Below, in pieces: positions 9,748 through 18,577 of a stretch of DNA of 64,000 bases (its first letter is position 1; each line of letters opens with the position of its first letter). Below the pieces are notes generated by a model that searched no databases, was not told the DNA's origin, and saw only the letters and a program-made list of their open reading frames with translations. The translations under genes and the position numbers were made by a program. Source of the stretch: Asaia bogorensis (GTDB lineage: Bacteria > Pseudomonadota > Alphaproteobacteria > Acetobacterales > Acetobacteraceae); contig CAMDGX010000001.1 in the NCBI GenBank assembly GCA_945897825.1, positions 1 to 64,000 on the forward strand, in the 5' to 3' direction.

Positions 9748-12700
9748 CTACGGCCCCACCACCACGACCAGGCTATCCATCCGCCCCGAGAGCCGATCCG
9801 TCGCGCGCACGACCCACGCGCCCGGCTGGTCGCTTTCGGCCAGGGGCAGGTGCCAGGTGACGGGTTCGGCGCCCAGCACCAGGGTTGCGGCGTAGCGCGG
9901 CGCGGGCGTGCCGTCCGGGGCGGTGACGGCCAGGCGCACGGCGGTGGAAGCGGCGGGGCTGGGGGCGGCGAGCGACAGGCGCAGGGCGGGGGGCTCGCCC
10001 GGGCGTCGCGGCAGGGCGGCGAGGACGGGGCCGGGCAGGGCGCGCGGGGTGAGCGCGATCACCGCCGGCTCGTGTCCGGAGAGGCGCAGCGCGAGGCGGT
10101 TGTCGCTGGTGGCGATGCGCGCGCCGCGGCGCAGGTCGGTGGCGGTGTGGCCGGCGGGCAGGGCGAGGACGAGGTCGGTGGTGCCGTCCGCGGCCTCGGC
10201 GCGGCGTTGCAGGCCGGCGAGCCAGACGTCGCCGTTGCGCAGGAGGCGGGTTTCGATGGCCGGCTCGGGCTGGCCGTCGGGGCGCGTCACGCGCAGCACC
10301 GGCTGGATGCGGGCGAGCAGGCCGGCGAGGGCGGGCAGGGCGGCGTCGTCGCTGTCGGGAAGGCGGGCGATGGCGCGCGCGGGGGCGAGGCCGGCGAGCT
10401 GGGGGCGGTCCAGGCGGCGGCTGCGGCCGTCGTAGAGCCCGGCCTGGCCGAGCATCAGCACGGTGCCGCCGCGGGCGGCGAAGGCGCGGATCTGGGCGGC
10501 CTCGGCGTTGGACAGCGCGGTGGTTTCGGGCAGCACCAGCAGGCGGATGTTGCCCTGGCGCAGCGCGCCGCCGGCCAGCAGGTCGGAGGTGAGCCAGCGC
10601 GGCTGCGCGCCGAGGGCGGAGAGCAGGCGGGCGGCGCGGGCGCTGGCGACGCGGTGGGGCGAGGCGAAATTCCACTCGGTTTCCGATGAGCGCTCGGCCC
10701 AGGCGGGACCGAGCGGCAGCACCGCTTCCATCCATTGGGTGCGGAAGCTGGCCTGGGAATGGAGGATGGCGATGCCGTCATGGTGCGGGCGGCTGGCGAT
10801 GAGCTGGGCGCCGATGCCGCCGGACAGCTCGTGGAAGGTGGGCGAGAGCGAGACGCCGCGCGGGCCGGCCGTGCCGTCGGCGGCGAGGATGCTGTGGCTG
10901 TCGTCCCACAGCACCACGCCGCGCCCACCCAGCAGCGCTTCCCGCCAGAAGCGGCCGGATTCGGCGGGGCCGGACGTGAAGGAGGTGGTCAGCAGCACGG
11001 TGCCGGGGCTGAGCGAGCGGATGATCTCGACGTTGTTGGCGTTGTTGTAGGGCTCGATCAGGTCGACGGCGCCGACAAGGCGGCCGTAGTCGTAGCCGCC
11101 CCAGCCGGGCACCTGGGCGCCGGCGATGCCGGAAAGCGCCGTCGGGTCGGCCTTGTGGATCGCCTCGGTGCCGGCGCGCAGCGCGCGGGCGAAGGCGATG
11201 TCCATCCAGGCTTTGAAATCAGCCCAGCCGGACCAGTTGCGGTCTTGCCGGGCCATGGCCTGGTCGGTGGTGGGGGGGATGACCGCGTCCCACGCGGCGA
11301 AGTCGCTGCCCCATTGGCGGTTGAGGGCGGCGAGGTCGCGATACTGGGTGCGCAGCCAGGCGCGGAAGCCGGCGAGCGATTCCGGGGAGAAGTCGAAATC
11401 CCAGGCGGCGGCGAGGTCGGCGATGCCGGGCTCGTCGGCCAGGTTGTAGAAATACGGGCGCCAGGGGGCGTGGTGGCGCACGGTGGCGTCCAGGCGCTCC
11501 TGGATGCGGGCGATCCAGGCGGGGTCGGACAGGCTCGGCTCGCGCAGGTTGACGGTGAGGTCGGCGGGGTTCTCGCGGCGGCGGCGCTTCGCCTCGTCGA
11601 ACATCCAGGTGACGGGGCGGTCCGGGCGCCAGCGGTGGTAGTTGGCGTAGAAGTCGGTGGCGGTGTTCTCCACGTACCAGCGCTGGTCGGCCTCGCGCAT
11701 CGGGGCCATGCGGGCGTCGACCGGGGCGGGGTCGTAGGGCGTGTCGCGGTTGCCCAGGACCTTGCCGGCGGTGACGCCGAGGGCATGGAGCGTGCGACGG
11801 CCGGCGGCGTCGCCGTCGTGCCAGTAGAGCGCGACCCAGTCGGGCCAGCCGGGCCGGGGGCGGGCGGTGAAGCTTGCCTCGGCGCGGCGCGGCGCCTGGC
11901 CGGCGAGTTCCAGCGTGGCGACGAGGCGGTTGTCCATCGCCACCGCGCGCTTCAGGTCGAGCGGGATCGCCACCTCGCGCGCGCCGCGCAGGTCGAGCGG
12001 GATGCGGCGGCGCTCGACGGTGCGGCCGAGCGTGTCGGTCCATTCGACGGACAGCGTGCCGGTGGCGGTGACCGGGGCGTCGAGGCGCCAGAGGGCGCGG
12101 GCGACGCCGCCGCCCTGGATCGCGCCCGGGGGCGGGACCAGCGTGTCGGCGGCGGCGGGCATGGACAGGCCGAGGGCGAGCAGGACGGCCAGCGCGGCGC
12201 CGCCGCGGCGCCAGCCGAGCACGACGGGCAGCGGCACCAGCGTCACCAGCATGGCCGCCGCGAGGCTCCACAGCAGCAGCGCGCCCATGCTGGCGGTGCC
12301 CGGGTGGCCGCTGGCGGCGAGCGAGCCGAAGGCGGTGGCGGTCGTCAGCGCCGAGAACAGCACGGCGCGGGCGGTCGCGGTGCCGAGGAAGCGGCGGTCG
12401 CCCGCGCGCCAGTTCATGACGAAGTAGATGTTGAACGACACACCAACCCCCAGCAGCAGTGGCAGGGCGACGATGTTGGCGAAATTCAGCGGCAGCGGCA
12501 GCAACACGATCACGAGAACGGTCAGCAGCGCGGAGGCGAGCAGCGCGCCGATCACCAGCGCGACATCGAGCGGGCGGCGCACCAGGGCCAGCAGCAGCAC
12601 CGCGATGACCACCAGCGCCCCGATCGCCGCGGTGCGGAAGGCATCGACGATGGTGCCGGCGGTCTCGACGATGGTGACGGCGGAGCCGCCGGCCTGCGGC

Positions 12701-14775
12701 GCCACGGTGCGGACCTGGGCGACGAAGGCGTTCAGCCCGGCGGCGTCGCGCGCCTCGGCCCGCGCGCTGACCTGCACGCGGATGCGCCCGTCGGGCAGGC
12801 GCCAGTCGGCGGCGAGGTCGGCCGGGATGTCGGCCAGCGTCACCGGCCCGGCCTCCAGTGCGCGGCGGAGGCGGTCGAGCTGGTCGGGCAGGAAGCGGGT
12901 GAGGGCGGCGTTGGTGGCCATCAGATGGGCGTCCGGCGCGGTGGCGAGGGTGGCCAGGGCGGCGGCGATGGCGCGCAGCGGGTCGTCCGGCGGCAGGCGG
13001 GGCAGCACGCGCTCGATCTCGGTGCGGGCGGTGGCGATGGCCAGGCGCAGGTCGGAGGGCGTCACGGGGGCGGCATCGCTGCGCGGGGCCAGGGTGGCGC
13101 CGAGGATGCCGGCGGCGTCGGCGACCAGGGGCAGCTTCGCCGCCTGGTCGGTCGGCACCAGGGAGGGCAGGCTGACCACCTCGGCGGCGAGCGGCAGGGC
13201 GCGCAGCCTTTCCATCAACGCGCTGGCGGCCTCGGGCGAGGCGACCAGGATGTCGGCGGTGTAGGGCGAGGTGAGCGGGTCGTCCATCAGGGCGCGCAGC
13301 GTGGCCATCGACTCGGCGGCCGGGTCCTTGGTGTTCAGCGGGTCGCTGTCGAAGGCGATGCGCGGGGCGAGCAGGGCGCCGGCGAGGCACAGCACGGCGA
13401 AGACGGCGACGATGGGCAGGCGCGCGCGCAGCAGCCGCGTCTCGGCGCGCGCGGCCCAGCGGTAGCCGACCTCCACCGCCTCGCCGCGCGGGCGCAGCAG
13501 GGTGAGCATGGCGGGCAGGAAGGTCAGCGTGCAGGCCAGCGCCACCAGCATGCCGACCCCGGCGATCAGCCCCAGTTCGGCCACGCCGCGGAAGCTGGTC
13601 GGCACGAAGGCGAGGAAGCCGGCGGCGGTGGCCAGGGCGGCGAGCAGGATCTGCGGGCCGACGGTCTGCATGGTCGATGCCATCGCCAGCGCGGCGTCGC
13701 CGGTGGAGAGGCGGCGCTCGCGGTAGCGGACGCAGAACTGGATGGCGAAATCGACCGCGATGCCGACGAACAGCACCGCGAAGGCCACCGATATGAGGTT
13801 CAGGGCCCCCACCGCCAGCGCCGCGAAGCCGGTGGTCAGCACCAGGCCGAGCGCCAGCGTGGCGACGATCGGCACGATCAGCCGCCAGGAGCGCACCGCC
13901 AGCACCAGCCACAGCAGCACCAGCGTGGCGCTGGCGACGATGCCGATGCCGATCCCCTCGGCGACGGTGGCGAATTCCTCGTCGGCCAGCGCCACCGGGC
14001 CGGTGACGCGCACGGTGGCGCGGCCGCTGGCCACCGGGGCGAGCGACGCGGCGGCCGCGCGCAGGGCGGCGGTGGCGCGCCCGCCCGGTTCCAGCGCGCC
14101 GTGGTCCAGCAGCACCTGGGCGAGCACCAGGCGGCGCGGTCCCGCGAGGTCGGCGAGCGAGCCGCCGAGCAGGCGCTGCCAGGAGAGCGGCGTGGGCGCG
14201 CCGGCGGCGGCATGGCCGAGCGCCTCGGCGAAGCCCTGCAACGCCGGGCGGAAGCTGTCGAGCTTCTCGCCGCGGTCGACGCCCATGGCCACCAGCGCCA
14301 GGGTGGCGAACAGGCCGCGCGCCGAGGGGTCGGAGGCGAGCTGGCCGAGGAAGGGCTGGGCGTCGATGGTCTGGTCGAGCAGGGCGGTGAGCTGGGGCTC
14401 ATCGAGGTAGAGCAGGGCGTGGCGCTGCAGGAAGGGGGCGGCGTCCGGCCGGCGGGCGAAGCGGAAATGCGCGGTGTCCGCCGACAGGCGCGCGGCCAGG
14501 GCGGCGGCGGTTTCCTCCGCCTCCTCGGGCGTGGCGCCCTCCACCACGGCGACCAGCAGGTCGGAGAATTGCGGGAATGCGCGGGCCATGGCGATCTCGC
14601 GCTGGCGCCAGGGCAATGCCGCGTCGAACAGCGCGTCGGTGTCGGTGGTGACGCCCAGGCGGGTGGCGGCGGCAAGGCCGGCGAGCGCGCCGAGCAGCAG
14701 GCCGGCGAGCACCACCAGGGCGGCGCGGCGGCGGCAGTATTCCGCCAGGGAGGCGAGCAGGTGGGCCAGCTTCAT
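9748..14775 (-). CDS. hpnN: HpnN-type RND hopanoid transporter fused to a GH42-like glycosidase domain
   Basis: Residues 1 to about 855 are an RND/MMPL transporter of the HpnN type, which moves hopanoids to the outer membrane. The typical start TDTDALFDAALPWRQRE is present, as are two sets of TM helices with large periplasmic loops (about residues 50-270 and 440-690), matching HpnN's usual ~860-880 residues. The frame then runs without a stop into a hydrophobic stretch ending in AAA-D (about 860-875) that looks like a signal peptide. An ~800-residue GH42-like beta-galactosidase fold follows: LADEPG (E1115, likely acid/base), QYRDLAALNRQWGS, and a trimerisation/GATase-like region with LLVLPETTALS. 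As a thirteenth membrane helix, that stretch would place the glycosidase in the periplasm. A GTG at 12222 could instead start a separate protein. ATG 14775 lies 13 bp after the preceding gene, in the lysS operon. Confidence 0.8.
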   Translation of the reverse strand: MKLAHLLASLAEYCRRRAALVVLAGLLLGALAGLAAATRLGVTTDTDALFDAALPWRQREIAMARAFPQFSDLLVAVVEGATPEEAEETAAALAARLSADTAHFRFARRPDAAPFLQRHALLYLDEPQLTALLDQTIDAQPFLGQLASDPSARGLFATLALVAMGVDRGEKLDSFRPALQGFAEALGHAAAGAPTPLSWQRLLGGSLADLAGPRRLVLAQVLLDHGALEPGGRATAALRAAAASLAPVASGRATVRVTGPVALADEEFATVAEGIGIGIVASATLVLLWLVLAVRSWRLIVPIVATLALGLVLTTGFAALAVGALNLISVAFAVLFVGIAVDFAIQFCVRYRERRLSTGDAALAMASTMQTVGPQILLAALATAAGFLAFVPTSFRGVAELGLIAGVGMLVALACTLTFLPAMLTLLRPRGEAVEVGYRWAARAETRLLRARLPIVAVFAVLCLAGALLAPRIAFDSDPLNTKDPAAESMATLRALMDDPLTSPYTADILVASPEAASALMERLRALPLAAEVVSLPSLVPTDQAAKLPLVADAAGILGATLAPRSDAAPVTPSDLRLAIATARTEIERVLPRLPPDDPLRAIAAALATLATAPDAHLMATNAALTRFLPDQLDRLRRALEAGPVTLADIPADLAADWRLPDGRIRVQVSARAEARDAAGLNAFVAQVRTVAPQAGGSAVTIVETAGTIVDAFRTAAIGALVVIAVLLLALVRRPLDVALVIGALLASALLTVLVIVLLPLPLNFANIVALPLLLGVGVSFNIYFVMNWRAGDRRFLGTATARAVLFSALTTATAFGSLAASGHPGTASMGALLLWSLAAAMLVTLVPLPVVLGWRRGGAALAVLLALGLSMPAAADTLVPPPGAIQGGGVARALWRLDAPVTATGTLSVEWTDTLGRTVERRRIPLDLRGAREVAIPLDLKRAVAMDNRLVATLELAGQAPRRAEASFTARPRPGWPDWVALYWHDGDAAGRRTLHALGVTAGKVLGNRDTPYDPAPVDARMAPMREADQRWYVENTATDFYANYHRWRPDRPVTWMFDEAKRRRRENPADLTVNLREPSLSDPAWIARIQERLDATVRHHAPWRPYFYNLADEPGIADLAAAWDFDFSPESLAGFRAWLRTQYRDLAALNRQWGSDFAAWDAVIPPTTDQAMARQDRNWSGWADFKAWMDIAFARALRAGTEAIHKADPTALSGIAGAQVPGWGGYDYGRLVGAVDLIEPYNNANNVEIIRSLSPGTVLLTTSFTSGPAESGRFWREALLGGRGVVLWDDSHSILAADGTAGPRGVSLSPTFHELSGGIGAQLIASRPHHDGIAILHSQASFRTQWMEAVLPLGPAWAERSSETEWNFASPHRVASARAARLLSALGAQPRWLTSDLLAGGALRQGNIRLLVLPETTALSNAEAAQIRAFAARGGTVLMLGQAGLYDGRSRRLDRPQLAGLAPARAIARLPDSDDAALPALAGLLARIQPVLRVTRPDGQPEPAIETRLLRNGDVWLAGLQRRAEAADGTTDLVLALPAGHTATDLRRGARIATSDNRLALRLSGHEPAVIALTPRALPGPVLAALPRRPGEPPALRLSLAAPSPAASTAVRLAVTAPDGTPAPRYAATLVLGAEPVTWHLPLAESDQPGAWVVRATDRLSGRMDSLVVVVGP

Positions 14776-14788
14776 CGGCGGATCGGGC

Positions 14789-16831
14789 TCATCGCTCGGC
14801 GGGCTCCGGCTGGCGGGCGCCGATGGCCAGGGCGGGCAGCAGCGGCAACAGGGTGGGCAGGTCGCGCTCGGCGACGCAGGCGAGGAACTCGGTGGCGTGC
14901 GGGGCGGGCGCGTCGGCCTCGTCGGCGCGCGGCAGGCCGGCGGCATCGAGCGGGAGGGCGGCCAGCCCGATATCGGCATAGACGCCCAGCAGCGCGGGGC
15001 CGGCGCGCCAGAAGGCGGGGTCCATCCCCTCCTGGGCGGCGAGGTCGCGCAGGCGCCAGACCGCCGAGACCCGATCGCCCGGGTGGCCGGCGGGGTCGCC
15101 GAAGCCGAGCAGCACCGAGCCCACGCGACGGAACGGGATCGCGGCCCGTCCGGCCTCGCCCCAGACCAGCCCGTCCGCGGCCGGCGGCGGCGTGGCGCCG
15201 AGGGCGGCATAGCGGGCGCGGGCGTCGTCGTTCCAGGCATCGGGGGCAACGCGGCCCGGCCGCACCAGGCGCCAGATCGCCACCAGCGCCACCAGAACGG
15301 CCAGCGCCACGCTGGCGCGCACCGAATTCGGCACCGCCGGGGACAGCACCACCTGCCACCAGGAGGTCTTGGCGAGCTGGGCCAGCCGCGGCTCGTAGGT
15401 GGCCAGCACCACCACCGAGGCGGCCAGCAGCAGCGGGGCGGCGGCGCGCCGCGCGGTCAGCGGGCCGGACAGCAGGCGGGCGTGGCGGTAGAACAGCCGG
15501 CGGAACGGCGCCAGCAGCAGGGAGCAGCCGACCAGCAGCGCCGGGAGCCAGAAATGCTCGCCGCGCACCGCAGTGAACGCCGCGCCCAGCAGCAGCAGCC
15601 CGATGGTCAGCCCCCAGGCGAGCGTCACGCGGCGGGTGAGCGCGAAGGACATCACCACCAGGGCCGCGCCGATCAGGCTGGGGACGAACTCGCTGGCCGG
15701 GTGGAACAGCGCCTCCGCCCAGGGCGGCAGGCTCCAGGCCGGGGCGATCCAGGAATAGTCGCCCAGCGCGTCCATGGCCCCCAGCGCCAGCAGCAGCGCG
15801 CCGCACAGCCCGACCGCGCCGGCCACGGCGGCGACCTCGAAATCCGGCTGGCTCCAGCGCCCCAGCGTCTGCACGCCGCGCATCGTGGCGGTGCCGGCCA
15901 GCAGGAAGCGGCCGCGCAGCAGCACCTCGTTGCCGGCGAACAGGGCGCCGGCCAGGAACAGCGGCACGATGTAGTAGAACAGCCGGAACACCACGATCGC
16001 GCCGACGATCGACGGCGCATCGAGCCAGGGCGACAGGCCGAGCAGCATCGCGGTGTCGAACACGCCTAGCCCGCCCGGCACGTTGGCCAGCAGCCCCGCC
16101 GTGTAGGCCGCGACATAGACGCCGAGCACCACGATGAAGGTCAGCCCCGGCGCCTCGGGCAGCAGGGCGTGGAAGATCGCCGCCGTCACCACCACGTCGA
16201 TCGTGGCCAGCGCCGTCTGCGCGATGGCCATGCGCCAGGACGGCAGTTCCACCTCGTGGCCGAACATCCGCACCGTGCCGACCAGGCGCGACAGCGCGAC
16301 ATACACCCCCACCAGCGCCAGCAGCACCGCGCCCAGCACGTGCATCATCCAGGCCGGCAGGCGCGAGCCTAGCACCGGCAGCACATGCGGCTCCACCAGC
16401 AGCACGCCGCCGCCCAGCACCAGCCCGCCGAGGATGAAGGTGAGCGAGCAGAACGCCACCACCTTGCCGATCTGCAGCGGCGTCAGCCCCCATTGCGCAT
16501 AGAGCCGGTAGCGCACCGCCGCCCCCGAGACGGCTGCGAAGCCCAGGTTGTGCGCCAGCGTGTAGGCGCAGAACGAGGCAAAGGCGACGCGCCCGTAGCT
16601 GACCGCCCGCCCGGCATAGATGGTGCCCAGCCGGTCGTAGAGCGTCAGGATCGCATAGGCCAGCAGCGTCCAGCCGAAGGCCGCCCACAGGCGCGAGGAC
16701 GGGATGGCGGCCAACGCCGCCTTGATGTCCGCCAGGCTCAGGCTGCGGAACTCGTTGAACACCACGTAGAGCGCGCCCACCAGCAGGGCGAGGCCCAGCA
16801 CGGCGGGCAGGTGGCGCAGCCAGGGCTTCAC
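14789..16831 (-). CDS. MprF-like membrane protein (lysyl-phosphatidylglycerol synthase family), C-terminally truncated
   Basis: The first ~520 residues are the polytopic part of the MprF/UPF0104 family (about 12-14 helices; NVPGGLGVFD is the conserved loop of this family), which flips aminoacylated lipid. After it come ~150 residues matching only the first half of the catalytic DUF2156 (GNAT-like) domain: GFGDPAGHPGD and LLGVYADIGLAALPL. The second half, which holds the lysyl-tRNA site in full-length MprF (~840 residues), is missing. The protein stops at 680 residues and no continuation is found in the other frames. The start is GTG 16831, 11 bp after the lysS stop. Its place directly after the lysyl-tRNA synthetase gene fits a role in lipid lysylation, but the lost acceptor half argues for a flippase or altered function. 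Confidence 0.75.
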   Translation of the reverse strand: MKPWLRHLPAVLGLALLVGALYVVFNEFRSLSLADIKAALAAIPSSRLWAAFGWTLLAYAILTLYDRLGTIYAGRAVSYGRVAFASFCAYTLAHNLGFAAVSGAAVRYRLYAQWGLTPLQIGKVVAFCSLTFILGGLVLGGGVLLVEPHVLPVLGSRLPAWMMHVLGAVLLALVGVYVALSRLVGTVRMFGHEVELPSWRMAIAQTALATIDVVVTAAIFHALLPEAPGLTFIVVLGVYVAAYTAGLLANVPGGLGVFDTAMLLGLSPWLDAPSIVGAIVVFRLFYYIVPLFLAGALFAGNEVLLRGRFLLAGTATMRGVQTLGRWSQPDFEVAAVAGAVGLCGALLLALGAMDALGDYSWIAPAWSLPPWAEALFHPASEFVPSLIGAALVVMSFALTRRVTLAWGLTIGLLLLGAAFTAVRGEHFWLPALLVGCSLLLAPFRRLFYRHARLLSGPLTARRAAAPLLLAASVVVLATYEPRLAQLAKTSWWQVVLSPAVPNSVRASVALAVLVALVAIWRLVRPGRVAPDAWNDDARARYAALGATPPPAADGLVWGEAGRAAIPFRRVGSVLLGFGDPAGHPGDRVSAVWRLRDLAAQEGMDPAFWRAGPALLGVYADIGLAALPLDAAGLPRADEADAPAPHATEFLACVAERDLPTLLPLLPALAIGARQPEPAER

Positions 16832-16842
16832 GGCGCGCGCCC

Positions 16843-18453
16843 TCAGGTCTCCGCGCGCCCGCTGGCGTCCTGTTCCAGTGCGCCATCGATCAGCGCGACC
16901 GTCTCCGCGATGCCGTACAGCGCGATGAACTGGCCGAAGCGCGGCCCCTCCTGCTGGCCGAGCAGCACCTGATAGAGGCAGCCGAACCAGGCACGCAATT
17001 CCGGGAAGGGGTGGCGCTTGCCGACCTCGTACAGCACGTCCTGGATCGCCTCGGCGGCGGCGTCGGGCGCAAGCTTGCCCAGCTCCGCCCGCAGGTCGGC
17101 CAGGGCCGCGCGCTCGGTGTCGTCCGGGGCGCGGAACTGCTTGTTCGGGCGGACGAAATCCCGGTAGTAGGCCAGTGCGTATTCCACCAGCCGGGCCAGC
17201 AGCGGCATGTCCGCGGGCGTGGCGGCCGCGTTGTAGCGGCGGATGAAGCCCCACAGGATGTCCGGCGTGTCGGCGTTCACCACGCTGGCGAGGTTCAGCA
17301 GCATGGCGAAGGACAGCGGCGAGTGGGCGTCCTGCGGGATGCGGCCGTCGTGGATGTGCCAGGCGGGGTTGGCCGGCTGCTCGTGCGCCTGCTGGCCGTG
17401 GCCCTTCAGTGCGTTTGCGATGTACTCGTCCACCGCCTTCGGGATCACGTCGAAATACAGCCGCTTGGCCCGCTGCGGCTGGTTGAACATGTACTGGCTA
17501 AGCGATTCCGGCGGGGCGTAGCGCAGCCATTCCTCGACGCTCAGGCCGTTGCCCTTGCTCTTGGAGATCTTCTGCGCCTGCTCGTCGAGGAACAGCTCGT
17601 AGGTGAATCCGACCGGGGGTTGGCTGCCCAGGATGCGGCAGATGGCGCCCGAGAGCTTCACGCTGTCGATCAAATCCTTGCCCGACATCTCGTAGTCGAC
17701 GCCCAGCGCGTGCCAGCGCATCGCCCAGTCGGCCTTCCACTGGCACTTGCCGCCGCCGCCCAGGATGCAGGTTTCGAAGCGCGCGCCGCTGTCGGGGTCG
17801 GTCCAGGCGACCATGCCGGTTTCGGTATCCAGCACGTCGAGCTTCACCTGCATCACCACGCCGGTCTCGGGATGGATCGGCAGGATCGGCGAATAGGTGG
17901 CGCGGCGGTCCGGCCCCAGCGTCGGCAGGATGACGTTCACGATCGCGTCGTGCTTGCGCAGGATCTGGCGCAGCGCGTCGTCGAACCGGCCGGAGGTGTA
18001 GTAGTCGGTGGAGGAGGCGAACTCGTATTCGAAGCCGAAGCTGTCGAGGAAGGATTGCAGCCGCGCGTTGTTGTGCGCGCCGAAGCTGGGGTGGGTGCCG
18101 AACGGGTCCGGGATGCGGGTCAGCGGCTTGCCGAGATGGGTGGCCAGCATCTCCTTGTGCGGCACGTTGTCCGGCACCTTGCGCAGCCCGTCCATGTCGT
18201 CGCTGAAGGCGAGCAGCTTGCTCGGCAGCCCGCTCAGCTCGGTGAAGGCGCGCCGCACCCAGGAGGTGCGGGCCACTTCGCCGAAGGTGCCGATATGCGG
18301 CAGGCCGGAGGGGCCGTAGCCGGTTTCGAACAGGGCGTGCGATTTGCCGGTTTTCGCCATGCGCTCGACCAGCTTCTGCGCCTCCTCGAAGGGCCAGGAG
18401 CGGGGGATGGCGGGGGGGGTGGCAGGGCCAGGGTCGGACATGGGGGCTGACAT
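16843..18453 (-). CDS. lysS: Lysine--tRNA ligase, class I
   Basis: Charges tRNA-Lys with lysine in the cytoplasm. This is the class I (archaeal-type) enzyme found in many alphaproteobacteria: the HIGH-type motif is [10 protein letters not shown] (about residues 48-57) and the KMSKS-type loop is KISKSKG near residue 300. [15 protein letters not shown] and GKDLIDSV are also family landmarks. Its 536 residues are normal. ATG 18453 is used; a second ATG four codons later is possible and no clear ribosome site separates them. It is the first gene of a minus-strand run with the MprF-like gene and the HpnN fusion, a suggestive link because lysyl-tRNA is the MprF substrate. It is divergent from the helicase gene, with 124 bp between them. 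Confidence 0.96.
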   Translation of the reverse strand: MSAPMSDPGPATPPAIPRSWPFEEAQKLVERMAKTGKSHALFETGYGPSGLPHIGTFGEVARTSWVRRAFTELSGLPSKLLAFSDDMDGLRKVPDNVPHKEMLATHLGKPLTRIPDPFGTHPSFGAHNNARLQSFLDSFGFEYEFASSTDYYTSGRFDDALRQILRKHDAIVNVILPTLGPDRRATYSPILPIHPETGVVMQVKLDVLDTETGMVAWTDPDSGARFETCILGGGGKCQWKADWAMRWHALGVDYEMSGKDLIDSVKLSGAICRILGSQPPVGFTYELFLDEQAQKISKSKGNGLSVEEWLRYAPPESLSQYMFNQPQRAKRLYFDVIPKAVDEYIANALKGHGQQAHEQPANPAWHIHDGRIPQDAHSPLSFAMLLNLASVVNADTPDILWGFIRRYNAAATPADMPLLARLVEYALAYYRDFVRPNKQFRAPDDTERAALADLRAELGKLAPDAAAEAIQDVLYEVGKRHPFPELRAWFGCLYQVLLGQQEGPRFGQFIALYGIAETVALIDGALEQDASGRAET

Positions 18454-18577
18454 GGGCGGAACCTAGTGGATTTGGACGGGACGGGAAACCGCCGGGGGGG
18501 AATGGCGGCAGCGCGGCGCCCCGCATCGGCAAACTCTTCGTCGCATCCCGCGCGCGCCTTACCTATAACGCGCGCAG

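Noticed and set aside
10735-15576. A 1,613-codon + strand frame opposite the HpnN fusion and the MprF-like gene
   Set aside because: The composition is repetitive Gly/Gln/Arg without domains, and the minus strand carries recognisable transporter and enzyme motifs throughout.
14772-16886. Frameshift as an explanation for the short MprF-like protein
   Set aside because: The alternative frames across and after the stop read as Arg/Ala/Pro-rich shadow, with no sign of the missing second half of the catalytic domain, and hpnN begins 13 bp after the stop.
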